From NCBI GenBank assembly GCA_040505895.1, contig JBEVXU010000016.1, positions 1 to 64,000 of the forward strand: a stretch of 64,000 nt of DNA. The letters run 5' to 3'. The notes beneath the pieces were generated by a model. That model worked only from the letters and a program-made list of their open reading frames with translations, was not told the DNA's origin and did not search any database. Of this stretch, positions 41,156-50,472 are shown piece by piece; the stretch's first letter is position 1; each line of letters begins with the position of its first letter. Origin of the DNA: Vondammii sp040505895 (GTDB lineage: Bacteria; Pseudomonadota; Gammaproteobacteria; Chromatiales; Chromatiaceae). The position numbers and the translations under genes were made by a program.

Positions 41156-41567
41156 CAGCAAACAACCTTCTATTTTCCATCCGCTGGAGGCGGAAACATT
41201 AAACAAAGAGAATCATTCTACCCCAGCAACGACGGATGCTGTAGCACGGCACTTGCTGAACGCTCCGTAAATAAGACATGAAATTCTTACTCATTTCATT
41301 CATTTAACATGCAATATCAAGTAGTTATAATCCCGACTTTTCACAAAAAAACTGTATTTATACCCCAAATGAGTGATGTTCTATCCCCTGAACTGGACTA
41401 TATCTAAGGTTAGAAGCCAAGGATATGCTGCGTTTGCGGTGACCTAGGCTAAAAAGTTCAGGCGGTAAGCCTTAACGACACTGTAAAAAAGAAGTAGAAA
41501 GTTAATAATAAAAGCCGGAGTGGTGCCAGGGCTTGCCAAAGAGTTACAAATTGGCAGGAGTAGTATG
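41156..41567. other. Leader region of the giant RTX gene
   Basis: 412 bp without a gene. A promoter-like pair lies at 41304-41331, predicting an mRNA leader of about 225 nt. The leader contains an inverted pair (AGGCT...AGCCT, around 41445-41470), but no known riboswitch consensus could be matched. Confidence 0.45.
41304..41331 (+). promoter_or_regulatory. Possible sigma-70 promoter for the RTX adhesin
   Basis: TTAACA (41304-41309) and TATAAT (41326-41331) are 16 bp apart in AT-rich DNA on the strand of the RTX gene. The distance to the start codon implies a long 5' leader. Confidence 0.4.
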
Positions 41568-44500
41568 ATGGCTGACACAACCAACACAACCGGTGTCGTA
41601 GGTACAGGTGCAGAGCCTGCATTCGATCTTAAAATTACTGATCCGACGCAGCTGCAGTCGGTTATCTTTACCCAGGATCCGGAAAATCCGGCCAACCTGC
41701 TGGCCACTCTCCCGAGTGGCGAAACTCAAACATTTGCCGATTACCTGGTGCTCACCCAGGTAGGACTCCCCCCCACCTTAACCCTAACCGATGGTAGCGT
41801 CATCCCTGGCGAGGAGATCGTCGCCCTGGTCGATGAGATCAACTATGACCTGCTGGCACCCGCCGCAGGCCCCACCGGCCCTAGCGGCGCGGGTGGTGGT
41901 GCTGCCTTCACACCCTATGGAACAGGAGCTCTTGGTGATCAGCTTCTTCACGGTCCCTATGGACCTGATCCCGGTGGTCTGCCTGAATTCGACCGCCCTG
42001 ATTATGAGCTTCACCTGGCTGAAGCCGATACCGACGGTACCGTCGTGGTTGAGGTTATTGATAGCGCTTCCGGCTATGTAGGCGCCGGCTATGAAGACGG
42101 CCAACCAAATCAGCATATTGGAGACTACTCCACAAGCGCTATGAAGATAGTGGTCACTATGGCACTCGGCAATGCTGATACCGAGAGAGTCGACCTGACA
42201 CTGAGTGGTATTCCTGATGGGTCTGAACTCTATGTAGGCGGCACAACGCCGGGTGATCTGGTCACCATCACTGGTGGCACCTACGTTGTTGACCTTCAGG
42301 GGCTGACAGATGCAGAGCAGCTTGCCCTGCTCGACTCGATCTATCTGATCGGTCCAAAAGACAGCGATGTCGATTTCACACTCTATGCAGAAGCACGTTT
42401 CTCAGGCCCTTCAGGTGAACTCATCGTTCCCGTTGAAGCTCTCGTTGTTCTTGATGCCGTTGCCGAAGCCGCCGAAATTCAGCCTCCTATTGAGGAGGAC
42501 TTCTTCTACAGCTACGACGAAGACAATGCGGCTGCTGCCGGCTACGGTGGAGATGATGGTGATGGCTACGGAGAAGAGGTTGATGGCGAGCCAATCTTTG
42601 GCATGGGATTCAGCGCGGAAACCACTGACACCGATGGCTCCGAGAATATCTCTCGAATCATACTCGATCCCCATGATGTAGGACTCGCTGCATCTGATGA
42701 TCCTACCGCAATCAATATGCTGATCGATGGTCAGCTGATCACTGAGGGCGCCGTAGTACAGGTGCGCGCCGGATTCTTTGACGGCAGCACAGGTCTGGTG
42801 GACGCCGTTGCCGGTTTTGACGGCGAAGGCACCCTTACCCTTACCTTTGATCCTGCAGATCAGGTCCAGAACGTTGACCTGACAGAGGGTGGTGAATACG
42901 CAGGTCTTCAGGTTCGCCTACCCCAGCACTCTGATATGGATCTGAGCATAGACGCCACCGTCATTACCCGTGAGGCGGTGACCGACCCGACCCAAGAGAT
43001 CACATTTGACAACAATGAGTCGGCCAAAACCGTTACTCTCATGCTCGATATTGAGGCAATGGCTGACAAGCCGACCGATGTTAGTATCGCATTGGCTGCC
43101 GGCAGTGAAATGAATGAGGACACCACAGGGGCACTCATTGTCAGTGCTACCTTCGGTGACTATATTGATGGCTCCGAGCTCCATGAGCTTTATGTCCAAA
43201 ATCCACATCCAGAGGCCGGTGGCCTCACTGCTGACCCGGGTTCAGGCTGGGCGATCGTTGATGACAGCAGCAGCATCTACGACGGCTACTGGATGTACAC
43301 TGTCGCCCCTGAAGACTATGGCGTAGGCGGTGGCGTTAATATCGATGGTTTGAACTTCACTCCACCTGCAGAATCCTACGACGATGTCGACCTGACGGTA
43401 TACGCAGTGGCATATGACCATGACGACGGCAATCCCACGCCGACAGACGAGGCCTCTACCAAGGGAAGCGGCCATATACAGGTGGACTCCGTGCCCGACC
43501 TTCCCGACAGCGAACCAGGGATTGCGGATGAGACCGATATGGAACCGACGGTGAGCACTTCCGGTGTTATTACCGTTGACTTCGGACAGGTCTACGCTGA
43601 TGAAGGTGCGGATTGGATCGGTGCCACAGTCAAAGGTGGTGATCTGTTCAGTGCCCAAGATCACAACGGCATTGATGTCACCGCTGATCTGAAGTCGGGT
43701 GGTGCGGCGGTCTCTGTCTACTTCAATACAGCAGACGGCAGCTACACCGGTTATACCGGTACCACAGCACCGGACAGCCTCGACTACAGTGCAGAGAGCA
43801 CTATATTCACCCTGATATTCACTGGGGATGGTGGTACGCCCGGCACCTACGGTTATACCTTTGAGCTGATCAAACCGCTGGATCACTATGATCCAACTGA
43901 TCCAGATGAGGATGTCACCTTTAACTTCGGCATAGTCGCAGTCGATGCAGATGCTGAGCCTGATCTGGATACGGGAACGCTCTCAATCCTGGTCGGTGAT
44001 GACGCCCCTACAATTCTGCCTGCTCCTGAAGGGTCTCACTTTAACTTTGAAAGTGAGGTGGAACTCGGCCGTGGTGGAGGCAAGTGGGATCTCTTTAACC
44101 CGACATACAACGACTGGACAGTCGAGAAAGGCAACATCGAGATCCAGGACGGTGCCGTACTTCCAGGAACAGATGGTCCCCGTATCATTGAACTCGATGC
44201 CCACAAAGGCGGTACCACAAATACAGTGGTTACAACCGTTATCGATACCGGGGCCGAGGGCTACAACGGTCTTGTGGTCGATTTCTCATACTCACCGCGA
44301 GCTCACGGCAGAACCGATACCGGTGACACCAGCGCCTTCAAGATCTATCTTATCGACGCATCTGCCGATGCCTCGGCATGGGAACCTGATGGCACTGGAG
44401 GCTGGCAACCGACAGCAGGTACCCTGGTTTATGGTGAATATATCAACCCGGGTTCTGACACCGTAGGCTGGCAGAGTCTCAGCTTCGGAGCAGCCGTTCC

Positions 44501-46340
44501 TGATGGCGTAACCGAGATGAAGCTGGTACTCGTTGGCGCCGGTATTGATGACAGCTACGGCGCCCTGCTCGACAATATTAGTGTGAATCCAGGGAATGTT
44601 GTTGAAGAGGATCCCAGCCAGCCACTATTGATCAATGTACTTGAGATGGTGGACTTGGGTGCCGATGGTTTTGGTGCACTGATGCTGGTCGATGGCTCGG
44701 GTAATCGAGTCACCAGTCTGAGCCTGCCTGAAGGTGAAGCAGTGATTACCACCAATGGTGAAGGTAAAGTAGTAATCTCCTTCATGCCTTCACTCAACTA
44801 CAACGGTTCACTGACCCTTGACTATGAAGTCACCGATTTCGACGGTGATCCGGTACAGGGGCAGGCCTATGTCGTTGTGACACCTGTCAATGATCCACCT
44901 GTGGCCGATGACGTACTGACAGTGGCAGAGTCCCACTTCGGTGGTGAAGTGCTGATGCTGGCAGACACTGACTTCAGAGGTATAGAGGAGATGCTTCCCA
45001 ATGGGACGCTTTACTACAAGGTGTTCAATGTTGACAACTTTGTGGATGACGGCCTGTTTGAGGCATCCAGCCTGGGTGGTGCAGATATCGAAGACCCACT
45101 GCATGAGTTGACCTTCAACGTCAGAATCCTGCCGGATGAGGGTACACTTTATCGTTACAACAGCACAGACGGCTTGGTTGAGCTGGGAATCGGAGATGCC
45201 TTCACTTCCACTGACGAGGTGATATGGACGCTCAACGAATCACAGGTTCGTTATACCGAGGGAGGGGAGATAGTTGGTATTCCTGGAGATTGGGGTGATA
45301 TCACTTTTACCTCCATGCCGAATGGTGAGGTGACCTATACCAGTGAAGGTGTAGGTATTAATGACCAAAAAACCACCGGTCGGCCTGCTGACTGGGATGG
45401 TGGCGATGCAAAGTATGGTGATGGTGAATTGCTATGGCAGCAAATCGATGATGGTGTAGAGAAGCTCTATATCGATATCCCAGACTCGATTTCTGCTTCA
45501 GTCAGCTTTGAGTGGTTGGCACCCGGCGAAGAGGTCAATATCAACTTCCACTACGAGCATGGATCATCACATACCATAACTGTCGATGGTACATCCGGTG
45601 TAGATACACAATCGTTCACTGCACCTGATGGGAAGATCATTGTAGCTATACAGGTCTGGTCTGGAACCAACGACAGTGAATTTATTGTCAGTGAGGTAGC
45701 CTACACTGTCAATGAAGGTGAAATGGAGCTCCCTGAGACCGTAGCGTTCACCTATGACGTTACTGACTCAGAAGGAGCTACCAGTGAGCCCGCCACTGCT
45801 GAAATCATCGTCGAAGCCGATGAAGTATCGAGTAATGACAACGACTACCTGATTGGCAACGACGGTGATGATGACCTTGCCGGAGGCCTGGGTAACGATT
45901 ACCTGGTGGGCGGCGCAGGAGACGATGAGCTTGCCGGTGACGAAGGAGATGATCTGTTGGTAGGTGGTGAAGGTGACGATACCCTCAATGGTGGCATGGG
46001 CAGTGATAACCTCTATGGCGAAGAGGGTGCCGACACCTTCCTCTATACGGCTGGGCAGGTGGGACATGACACTCTCCACGACTTCATGCCGGGAGAGGGT
46101 GATGTCATCAACCTTGATGTCCTGTTCGACAGCCTCAATATTGATACCGCAGATCGAGGGGTGGAAGCCACACTGGACAGTGGCAATACGATACTGAAGG
46201 TTGGTACATACGATGGAGGCGGAGTCTTCACCGATGCCACCTCCGGTACCTTCTCAATCACCCTGGATGGCATCGAACTGAGTGATCTTGATCTGGAAGA
46301 GTTGATCGGCTCCGGTCACATCATCAGCGACGAGAGCTGA
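41568..46340 (+). CDS. Giant RTX-repeat adhesin-like protein, type I secretion substrate
   Basis: A 1,590-residue, very acidic, almost Cys-free surface or secreted protein. N-terminal module (1-97) then P98-A99-A100-G101, which fits the LapG-type di-alanine cleavage pattern at about the position found in LapA. A Gly-rich hinge and a long array of beta-sandwich regions follow (for example VVVTPVNDPPVADD, typical of cadherin/Ig-like repeats). Calcium-binding RTX nonapeptides occupy about 1,424-1,489 (GNDYLVGGAGDDELAGDEGD, LVGGEGDDTLNGG), and the end is a type I secretion signal (DTLHDFMPGEGDVINLDVLF). ATG 41568 has AGGAG seven bases upstream (ATG at 41565 also possible). No secretion genes or LapD/LapG are in the window. 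A strong terminator follows. Confidence 0.88.
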   Translation: MADTTNTTGVVGTGAEPAFDLKITDPTQLQSVIFTQDPENPANLLATLPSGETQTFADYLVLTQVGLPPTLTLTDGSVIPGEEIVALVDEINYDLLAPAAGPTGPSGAGGGAAFTPYGTGALGDQLLHGPYGPDPGGLPEFDRPDYELHLAEADTDGTVVVEVIDSASGYVGAGYEDGQPNQHIGDYSTSAMKIVVTMALGNADTERVDLTLSGIPDGSELYVGGTTPGDLVTITGGTYVVDLQGLTDAEQLALLDSIYLIGPKDSDVDFTLYAEARFSGPSGELIVPVEALVVLDAVAEAAEIQPPIEEDFFYSYDEDNAAAAGYGGDDGDGYGEEVDGEPIFGMGFSAETTDTDGSENISRIILDPHDVGLAASDDPTAINMLIDGQLITEGAVVQVRAGFFDGSTGLVDAVAGFDGEGTLTLTFDPADQVQNVDLTEGGEYAGLQVRLPQHSDMDLSIDATVITREAVTDPTQEITFDNNESAKTVTLMLDIEAMADKPTDVSIALAAGSEMNEDTTGALIVSATFGDYIDGSELHELYVQNPHPEAGGLTADPGSGWAIVDDSSSIYDGYWMYTVAPEDYGVGGGVNIDGLNFTPPAESYDDVDLTVYAVAYDHDDGNPTPTDEASTKGSGHIQVDSVPDLPDSEPGIADETDMEPTVSTSGVITVDFGQVYADEGADWIGATVKGGDLFSAQDHNGIDVTADLKSGGAAVSVYFNTADGSYTGYTGTTAPDSLDYSAESTIFTLIFTGDGGTPGTYGYTFELIKPLDHYDPTDPDEDVTFNFGIVAVDADAEPDLDTGTLSILVGDDAPTILPAPEGSHFNFESEVELGRGGGKWDLFNPTYNDWTVEKGNIEIQDGAVLPGTDGPRIIELDAHKGGTTNTVVTTVIDTGAEGYNGLVVDFSYSPRAHGRTDTGDTSAFKIYLIDASADASAWEPDGTGGWQPTAGTLVYGEYINPGSDTVGWQSLSFGAAVPDGVTEMKLVLVGAGIDDSYGALLDNISVNPGNVVEEDPSQPLLINVLEMVDLGADGFGALMLVDGSGNRVTSLSLPEGEAVITTNGEGKVVISFMPSLNYNGSLTLDYEVTDFDGDPVQGQAYVVVTPVNDPPVADDVLTVAESHFGGEVLMLADTDFRGIEEMLPNGTLYYKVFNVDNFVDDGLFEASSLGGADIEDPLHELTFNVRILPDEGTLYRYNSTDGLVELGIGDAFTSTDEVIWTLNESQVRYTEGGEIVGIPGDWGDITFTSMPNGEVTYTSEGVGINDQKTTGRPADWDGGDAKYGDGELLWQQIDDGVEKLYIDIPDSISASVSFEWLAPGEEVNINFHYEHGSSHTITVDGTSGVDTQSFTAPDGKIIVAIQVWSGTNDSEFIVSEVAYTVNEGEMELPETVAFTYDVTDSEGATSEPATAEIIVEADEVSSNDNDYLIGNDGDDDLAGGLGNDYLVGGAGDDELAGDEGDDLLVGGEGDDTLNGGMGSDNLYGEEGADTFLYTAGQVGHDTLHDFMPGEGDVINLDVLFDSLNIDTADRGVEATLDSGNTILKVGTYDGGGVFTDATSGTFSITLDGIELSDLDLEELIGSGHIISDES

Positions 46341-46370
46341 TAGACCGACAACCTAAAGGGAGGTAATGGA

Positions 46371-46407
46371 GAGGGGGCGCCAATAGCGCCCCCTCTTCTA
46401 TTTCTAT
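46371..46407 (+). terminator. Rho-independent terminator after the RTX gene
   Basis: GAGGGGGCGC and GCGCCCCCTC form a perfect 10-bp GC-rich stem with a 5-nt loop (CAATA), followed by TTCTATTTCTAT. It lies 30 bp after the RTX stop codon and should isolate this gene from the downstream small membrane protein gene. Confidence 0.9.
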
Positions 46408-46638
46408 ATAGTTAGAGTCTATAAACACTCACCAATGAGATGCTTTTTGAACAGAATCAGAAAATACAATTTCCCATTTTCCAGGTGAAGCATCCGCCAG
46501 TTCGGGTACTGTACGCAGACAGAATCTACTCCATTATAGGTAGCACCAATTACATCTTTGTTGGTAATGATTTATCAATAAGATCCAACCATCATGTGTG
46601 GAACTACTTTTCTCACCTACAGACAATGAATTTACCTT

Positions 46639-46950
46639 ATGTTGTGGAACATCATGATGCATGCCCTAATGGGCTGGCTTGGACTCAACTACTTCGTTTT
46701 TACCAGTGATGGTATCGGAATGGCAGTTCTGGTGGTCTGTATTACACAGGCTGTAGATCAGATACGGATACGCAAGCAAAAATGGCAGGAGATCGAAGCA
46801 CTCCCTGCCAAAGAACAAAATGCCGCCAAGCAGAAACTAACAGAATCCATCAATAAAATGATGGCGATGATCTATGTCCAGAGCGTTATTCTTTACAGTG
46901 TGCTCGTTCTGTTTACCGCTCATGCGGCGAGAACCTATGGCTGGATGTAA
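46639..46950 (+). CDS. Small two-helix membrane protein
   Basis: About 103 residues. Two hydrophobic segments (GWLGLNYFVFTSDGIGMAVL and IYVQSVILYSVLVLFTAHAA) flank a charged helical hairpin (KQKWQEIEALPAKEQNAAKQ). I do not recognise a family. ATG codons at 46639, 46654 and 46657 are all possible and none has a strong ribosome site. It ends 6 bp before the PqqD-like gene, so the two are probably an operon. The 300 bp upstream hold only a doubtful overlapping frame. Confidence 0.65.
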   Translation: MLWNIMMHALMGWLGLNYFVFTSDGIGMAVLVVCITQAVDQIRIRKQKWQEIEALPAKEQNAAKQKLTESINKMMAMIYVQSVILYSVLVLFTAHAARTYGWM

Positions 46951-46956
46951 CCCATT

Positions 46957-47364
46957 ATGAGAACTGAACAATATTTCTATCGCCTCAACGCCTTTACACG
47001 GCGCGATAATGAAGTTTCACTAATTAACAAAGACAACCTAAGTGAAACGGTCTCTGTTGAACCCTGGATGGGAACAGTTATTGCGCTTGCAGATGGGCAG
47101 CATACCATTGCAGAACTTATCAGCTATCTTGCCGGCAGTTATGAAGGCGATGCGCCCGATACTCTAGAAAACACCATCGGTTCGGTTATTGAGCGCTTGG
47201 TTGAGTCAGAGATCATACAACTCTCAGACAGCACCGTTGAACTGCCATATCATCTTTCACGCGCACTAGAGGAACTTGACCCGGCAATTGCAAAACCGCT
47301 GCTCGATGAGGACGGCTACAAGCAGACAGAAACAGCAACGGGTAACAGCATCAATACTCACTAG
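46957..47364 (+). CDS. PqqD-like (RiPP recognition element) protein
   Basis: A 135-residue soluble protein whose core (about 25-95) has the PqqD winged-helix pattern: SVEPWMGTVIALADGQHTI, AELISYLAGSYEGDAPDTLE, IGSVIERLVESEIIQLSD. PqqD-type domains bind precursor peptides for radical-SAM or other peptide-modifying enzymes, but free-standing members without biosynthetic neighbours also exist. No radical SAM, precursor peptide or transporter of RiPP type is recognised here. It follows the two-helix membrane protein by 6 bp; the TehA-like channel gene is 122 bp downstream. Function is unproven. Confidence 0.55.
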   Translation: MRTEQYFYRLNAFTRRDNEVSLINKDNLSETVSVEPWMGTVIALADGQHTIAELISYLAGSYEGDAPDTLENTIGSVIERLVESEIIQLSDSTVELPYHLSRALEELDPAIAKPLLDEDGYKQTETATGNSINTH

Positions 47365-47486
47365 GTACTACGAATTAGCTGCCACAGAAGCAGCATATTC
47401 TGACAATAAAACCAGAATCACAACCTGTTAAGAAATTGCTTAGGGCAATTCTAACTCTATATTTTTCTCATATCAGACTTTTAATT

Positions 47487-48527
47487 ATGGAAACTGATCT
47501 TGAAAATAAACCGTGGCTGAAGCAACTCTACCCAGGTTATTTCTCCCTGACGATGGCTACCGGTATTATTGCGATCGCGCTGGATATGCAGGATTTTCAG
47601 GCTTTGTCACAAATATTTGGGGCTTTTACCCTGATCTCCTGGTCTCTTCTGTTTATTCTCTACACATGGCGCTTGTCAATCTATCCGAAAGAGGTGATCG
47701 AAAACCTTCTTAATCCACGCACTACATTCATCTTCTTTACCTTTGTAGCAGCCACCAATATCAGCGGTTTACTACTGTATCAAAGCGGATTTCTGATGCT
47801 GGCGTTGGGCTGCTGGATAGTGGCCTTCTGTTTCTGGTCAGCCCTGCTGTATTTCTGTTTTGGGGTACTCTGTTTTGCCCATGCTGACAGAAACATCAAT
47901 GTGGTACACGGTGGCTGGCTCATTCTGATCGTCGGTACTCAGTCACTGGTGCTGTTGGGCTCAAAAATAGCAGGTGATCTTGGTCAGTTTTCAGGATATA
48001 TGATGGTCGAGATCTATATGCTTTGGGGGCTTGGACTGATTTTCTACGCCATCTTCGTCACTCTCTTCTGCTACAGGATTTTCTTCCTGCACATGGAGTT
48101 AAATGACTACTCGCCTCTCATGTGGGTCATTATGGGAGCGGCGGCAATCAGTACCAATGCCGGTAGTAGTCTGCTGCTCACAGACCCAACAATGCCGGTA
48201 CTGGTATCCCTTAATCCGGTTGTCCGTTTGCTGTCGATTATGATCTGGACATGGGCCACGTGGTGGATACCACTACTAATCATTTTTGGCCTGTGGAAAC
48301 ACGGTTATCGTAAGGTACCTATGGCCTACGAACCAATGCAATGGAGTATCGTATTCCCACTTGGTATGTATGCCGTCGCAACCTACAAACTGGCATTGGC
48401 AGCAGAATTCACACCATTACTTTTCTTATCTGAAGCTATGCTCGGAGTTGCGGTTATTGCCTGGTTGGTGGTAATGGCCGCCTTGATCCGAAGCTTATTA
48501 CTCGGGTGGAAGGAATCGCATAGTTGA
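47487..48527 (+). CDS. TehA/SLAC1-family anion channel (TDT transporter)
   Basis: A 346-residue integral membrane protein with ten predicted helices. The start of the family is visible in LYPGYFSLTMATGIIAIALD, followed by regular hydrophobic segments (FIFFTFVAATNISGLLLY, WLILIVGTQSLVLLG, LWGLGLIFYAIFVTLF) and the late WTWATWWIPLLIIFGLW. The family includes TehA, plant SLAC1 and the fungal sulfite exporter Ssu1, so it may carry nitrate, chloride, sulfite or dicarboxylates. ATG 47487 starts METDLENKPW; a longer frame adds unlikely residues. Its closeness to the nitrate locus (250 bp from slyD) is worth noting but unproven. Confidence 0.85.
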   Translation: METDLENKPWLKQLYPGYFSLTMATGIIAIALDMQDFQALSQIFGAFTLISWSLLFILYTWRLSIYPKEVIENLLNPRTTFIFFTFVAATNISGLLLYQSGFLMLALGCWIVAFCFWSALLYFCFGVLCFAHADRNINVVHGGWLILIVGTQSLVLLGSKIAGDLGQFSGYMMVEIYMLWGLGLIFYAIFVTLFCYRIFFLHMELNDYSPLMWVIMGAAAISTNAGSSLLLTDPTMPVLVSLNPVVRLLSIMIWTWATWWIPLLIIFGLWKHGYRKVPMAYEPMQWSIVFPLGMYAVATYKLALAAEFTPLLFLSEAMLGVAVIAWLVVMAALIRSLLLGWKESHS

Positions 48528-48772
48528 TAGGTTGAGGCTGGTAACAGATACCACTTAATAGCTACTAAAATAGTAATTATTCAGCATAATGTCGTAACTG
48601 TTCAGATTGCCCCTGTGCGACTCCAGGACAAGATGAAAAATATGAGTTTACAAGTGTGAATTATGATTTTTCAACGCAGTCATGGAGACCCATGGAGCTG
48701 AGCTGAATAGTTACCTGAAACAGAAGATCAAAACGTGTATCTATTCCTGTTCATATCCTATCTGCTTCTCTT

Positions 48773-49297
48773 TCAAAGAAGTCCTTTGACAGGAACACCA
48801 TCCTGTTTCTCTTCACGCGAGTAGATCTCATCCATATTCTGTACCAGACCAGTTACCAGCTCATCCTCGACAGCATCACGTACATCAACGATAACCACAT
48901 CTACATTCATGGTCACCCCTGAGAGTGGATGATTGGCATCAACAGTTATCTGATCTTCACTCACCGCCGTTACAGTTATAGGTTGCCGCCGTCCATCTTT
49001 TTTAGCGGCAAACGTCATCCCGACACATATATCCCCTTCAGCCTCAAAATGACTTCTAGGAATCTCGCGTACCAGTGTGTCGTCACGTTCACCATAGCCC
49101 TGTTTTGGCTCCAGAGTGAAGGTTAGCCTATCACCGGTACATCTTCCCTCGATCTGTTCTTCCAAAGCAGGAAATACAGTTTGACGCCCCTGAATAAATG
49201 ATAGTGGCTCACTGTCATCACTGGTGTCGATGAGGTTTCCTTCCACATCGATCATTCTATACTCTAGAGTAACAACTTTATCTTTAGAAACCTGCAT
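48773..49297 (-). CDS. SlyD-like FKBP-type peptidyl-prolyl isomerase
   Basis: A 174-residue cytoplasmic FKBP of the SlyD class: MQVSKDKVVTLEYRMIDVEG at the start, FIQGRQTVFPALEEQIEG, the FKBP/insert-in-flap arrangement (PKQGYGERDDTLVREIPRSH, GMTFAAKKDGRRQPITVTAV, VDANHPLSGVTMNVDVVIVD), and an acidic tail without a His-rich metal-binding end. SlyD-type chaperones assist metalloenzyme assembly. It is the last gene of the nar operon, 32 bp after the DsrC-like gene, so it may assist folding of the nitrate reductase or its partners. Confidence 0.9.
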   Translation of the reverse strand: MQVSKDKVVTLEYRMIDVEGNLIDTSDDSEPLSFIQGRQTVFPALEEQIEGRCTGDRLTFTLEPKQGYGERDDTLVREIPRSHFEAEGDICVGMTFAAKKDGRRQPITVTAVSEDQITVDANHPLSGVTMNVDVVIVDVRDAVEDELVTGLVQNMDEIYSREEKQDGVPVKGLL

Positions 49298-49329
49298 CGC
49301 ACACCTAAATATGTTGGGTTAAGAGAGCT

Positions 49330-49695
49330 TTAGTGCTCCCCTTTAGTTTTACGTATTCCGGCCATACGGTTGCCCTGTTTCTGTGGACCGCCCTTGGGAA
49401 AAATATCATGCAGGTAATGGTTGTTACCGCGTTCTTTTCCCCAAGCTTTTTTGAAATGCTTAATCATATCCCGCACCTGAGCCTGTACCCGATTTCTCTC
49501 ATAGGCTTCACGAATGAAATAGATTACATCCCAATGGTCTTGGGTAAGTTCCAGTGACTCCTTTTTAGCCAAAGCAAGAGCATACTCCTCTGACCAATCA
49601 TCCATGTTTTGGATATATCCTTCCTGGTCCGTAGCCACTTGGCGGCCGTTAACGTCGACATATTCAATGCGCGTAGCGTAAGGATTTGTACTCAT
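49330..49695 (-). CDS. Cysteine-free DsrC/TusE-family protein
   Basis: A 121-residue protein with the DsrC/TusE fold pattern: IEYVDVNGRQVATDQEGYIQ, MDDWSEEYALALAKKESLEL, TQDHWDVIYFIREAYE and FPKGGPQKQGNRMAGIRKTK at the end. DsrC carries two redox Cys in its C-terminal arm and TusE one, at the penultimate residue; here the tail ends RKTKGEH and the whole protein has no Cys, so it cannot carry a persulfide or trisulfide. Cys-less family members have been proposed to be regulatory (named RspA, from memory). It lies 68 bp after narI within the nar operon, followed by a SlyD-like gene. A role in regulating or assembling nitrate reductase is inference. Confidence 0.88.
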   Translation of the reverse strand: MSTNPYATRIEYVDVNGRQVATDQEGYIQNMDDWSEEYALALAKKESLELTQDHWDVIYFIREAYERNRVQAQVRDMIKHFKKAWGKERGNNHYLHDIFPKGGPQKQGNRMAGIRKTKGEH

Positions 49696-49763
49696 AATAT
49701 CTACCTTCTGAAACAGGACGGGAGCATACTGCTCCCGTCCATTACTACTTACCGTGACCTAAA

Positions 49764-50459
49764 TCAATTCATGTAACCCTTCTTTACACGAACGATCTGA
49801 TATGCGCGCCCAAGGTAGGTTATGGGCACACTCCAGACATGAACGAGTCGGGTGAATGGAAAGATCAGGAACACTGACATACCGAAGAGCATGTGGATTT
49901 TGAAGATCGGTGAGACACCTGCGATCAGACTGGGATCCACACTCAGGGTAGCGATGCTTTTGACGTAGTCGGCGAGTGCAAGCATCTGCGATACATCACC
50001 GTGGGAGGCGTGGCCCATAGAGACAAACACTGTCGTTAGCCCCAGGGTTACAGTGACCATAATCCAACCGATAACAAAGGTATCCCTCTTACGGCTGGTA
50101 GCCTTGACGCGGGGTTCACTGATCCGGCGCAAAAACAGCATAGCTGCACCAGCCAGGCACATGAGGCCAAAAACACCACCTGCATAGACAGCGAGATACT
50201 GATGCGAAACATCAGAGACGCCCAGTGCCAGGAACCAGCTATGTGGCATCAGCATACCGACAAAATGCCCCATAAAGATACCGATGATACCCACATGGAA
50301 CAGATTACTCGCCAGCCACATTCCCTTGTTGCTCAGCAGTTGACTGGAATCTGATTTCCAAGTGTACTGCTCACGGTCGAAACGGATCCAGCTTCCAAGT
50401 AGGAAGATAGTACCTGCCAGATAGGGGTAAGCCCCGAAAACAATATCATGTAATGTCAT
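49764..50459 (-). CDS. narI: Respiratory nitrate reductase gamma subunit
   Basis: The 231-residue membrane cytochrome b that takes electrons from quinol and passes them through two b haems to NarH. Five membrane segments are visible (YPYLAGTIFLLGSWIRF, LFHVGIIGIFMGHFVG, LAVYAGGVFGLMCLAGAAML, IGWIMVTVTLGLTTVFV, IHMLFGMSVFLIFPFTRLVH) with the haem-ligating His residues in NLFHVG, MGHFVG, IFKIHM and RLVHVW. Length fits the family. It starts 13 bp after narJ. Confidence 0.95.
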   Translation of the reverse strand: MTLHDIVFGAYPYLAGTIFLLGSWIRFDREQYTWKSDSSQLLSNKGMWLASNLFHVGIIGIFMGHFVGMLMPHSWFLALGVSDVSHQYLAVYAGGVFGLMCLAGAAMLFLRRISEPRVKATSRKRDTFVIGWIMVTVTLGLTTVFVSMGHASHGDVSQMLALADYVKSIATLSVDPSLIAGVSPIFKIHMLFGMSVFLIFPFTRLVHVWSVPITYLGRAYQIVRVKKGYMN

Positions 50460-50472
50460 TACTATTCTCTCC

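Noticed and set aside
41400..41530. Possible c-di-GMP (GEMM) riboswitch in the RTX gene leader
   Set aside because: The AGGCT/AGCCT pairing and GGCGGTAAGCC segment are suggestive, but the conserved GEMM core and tetraloop-receptor sequences could not be matched by eye.
46440..46709. 89-residue frame after the RTX terminator
   Set aside because: No ribosome site, no recognisable domain, and it overlaps the better-supported membrane protein frame by 71 bp.
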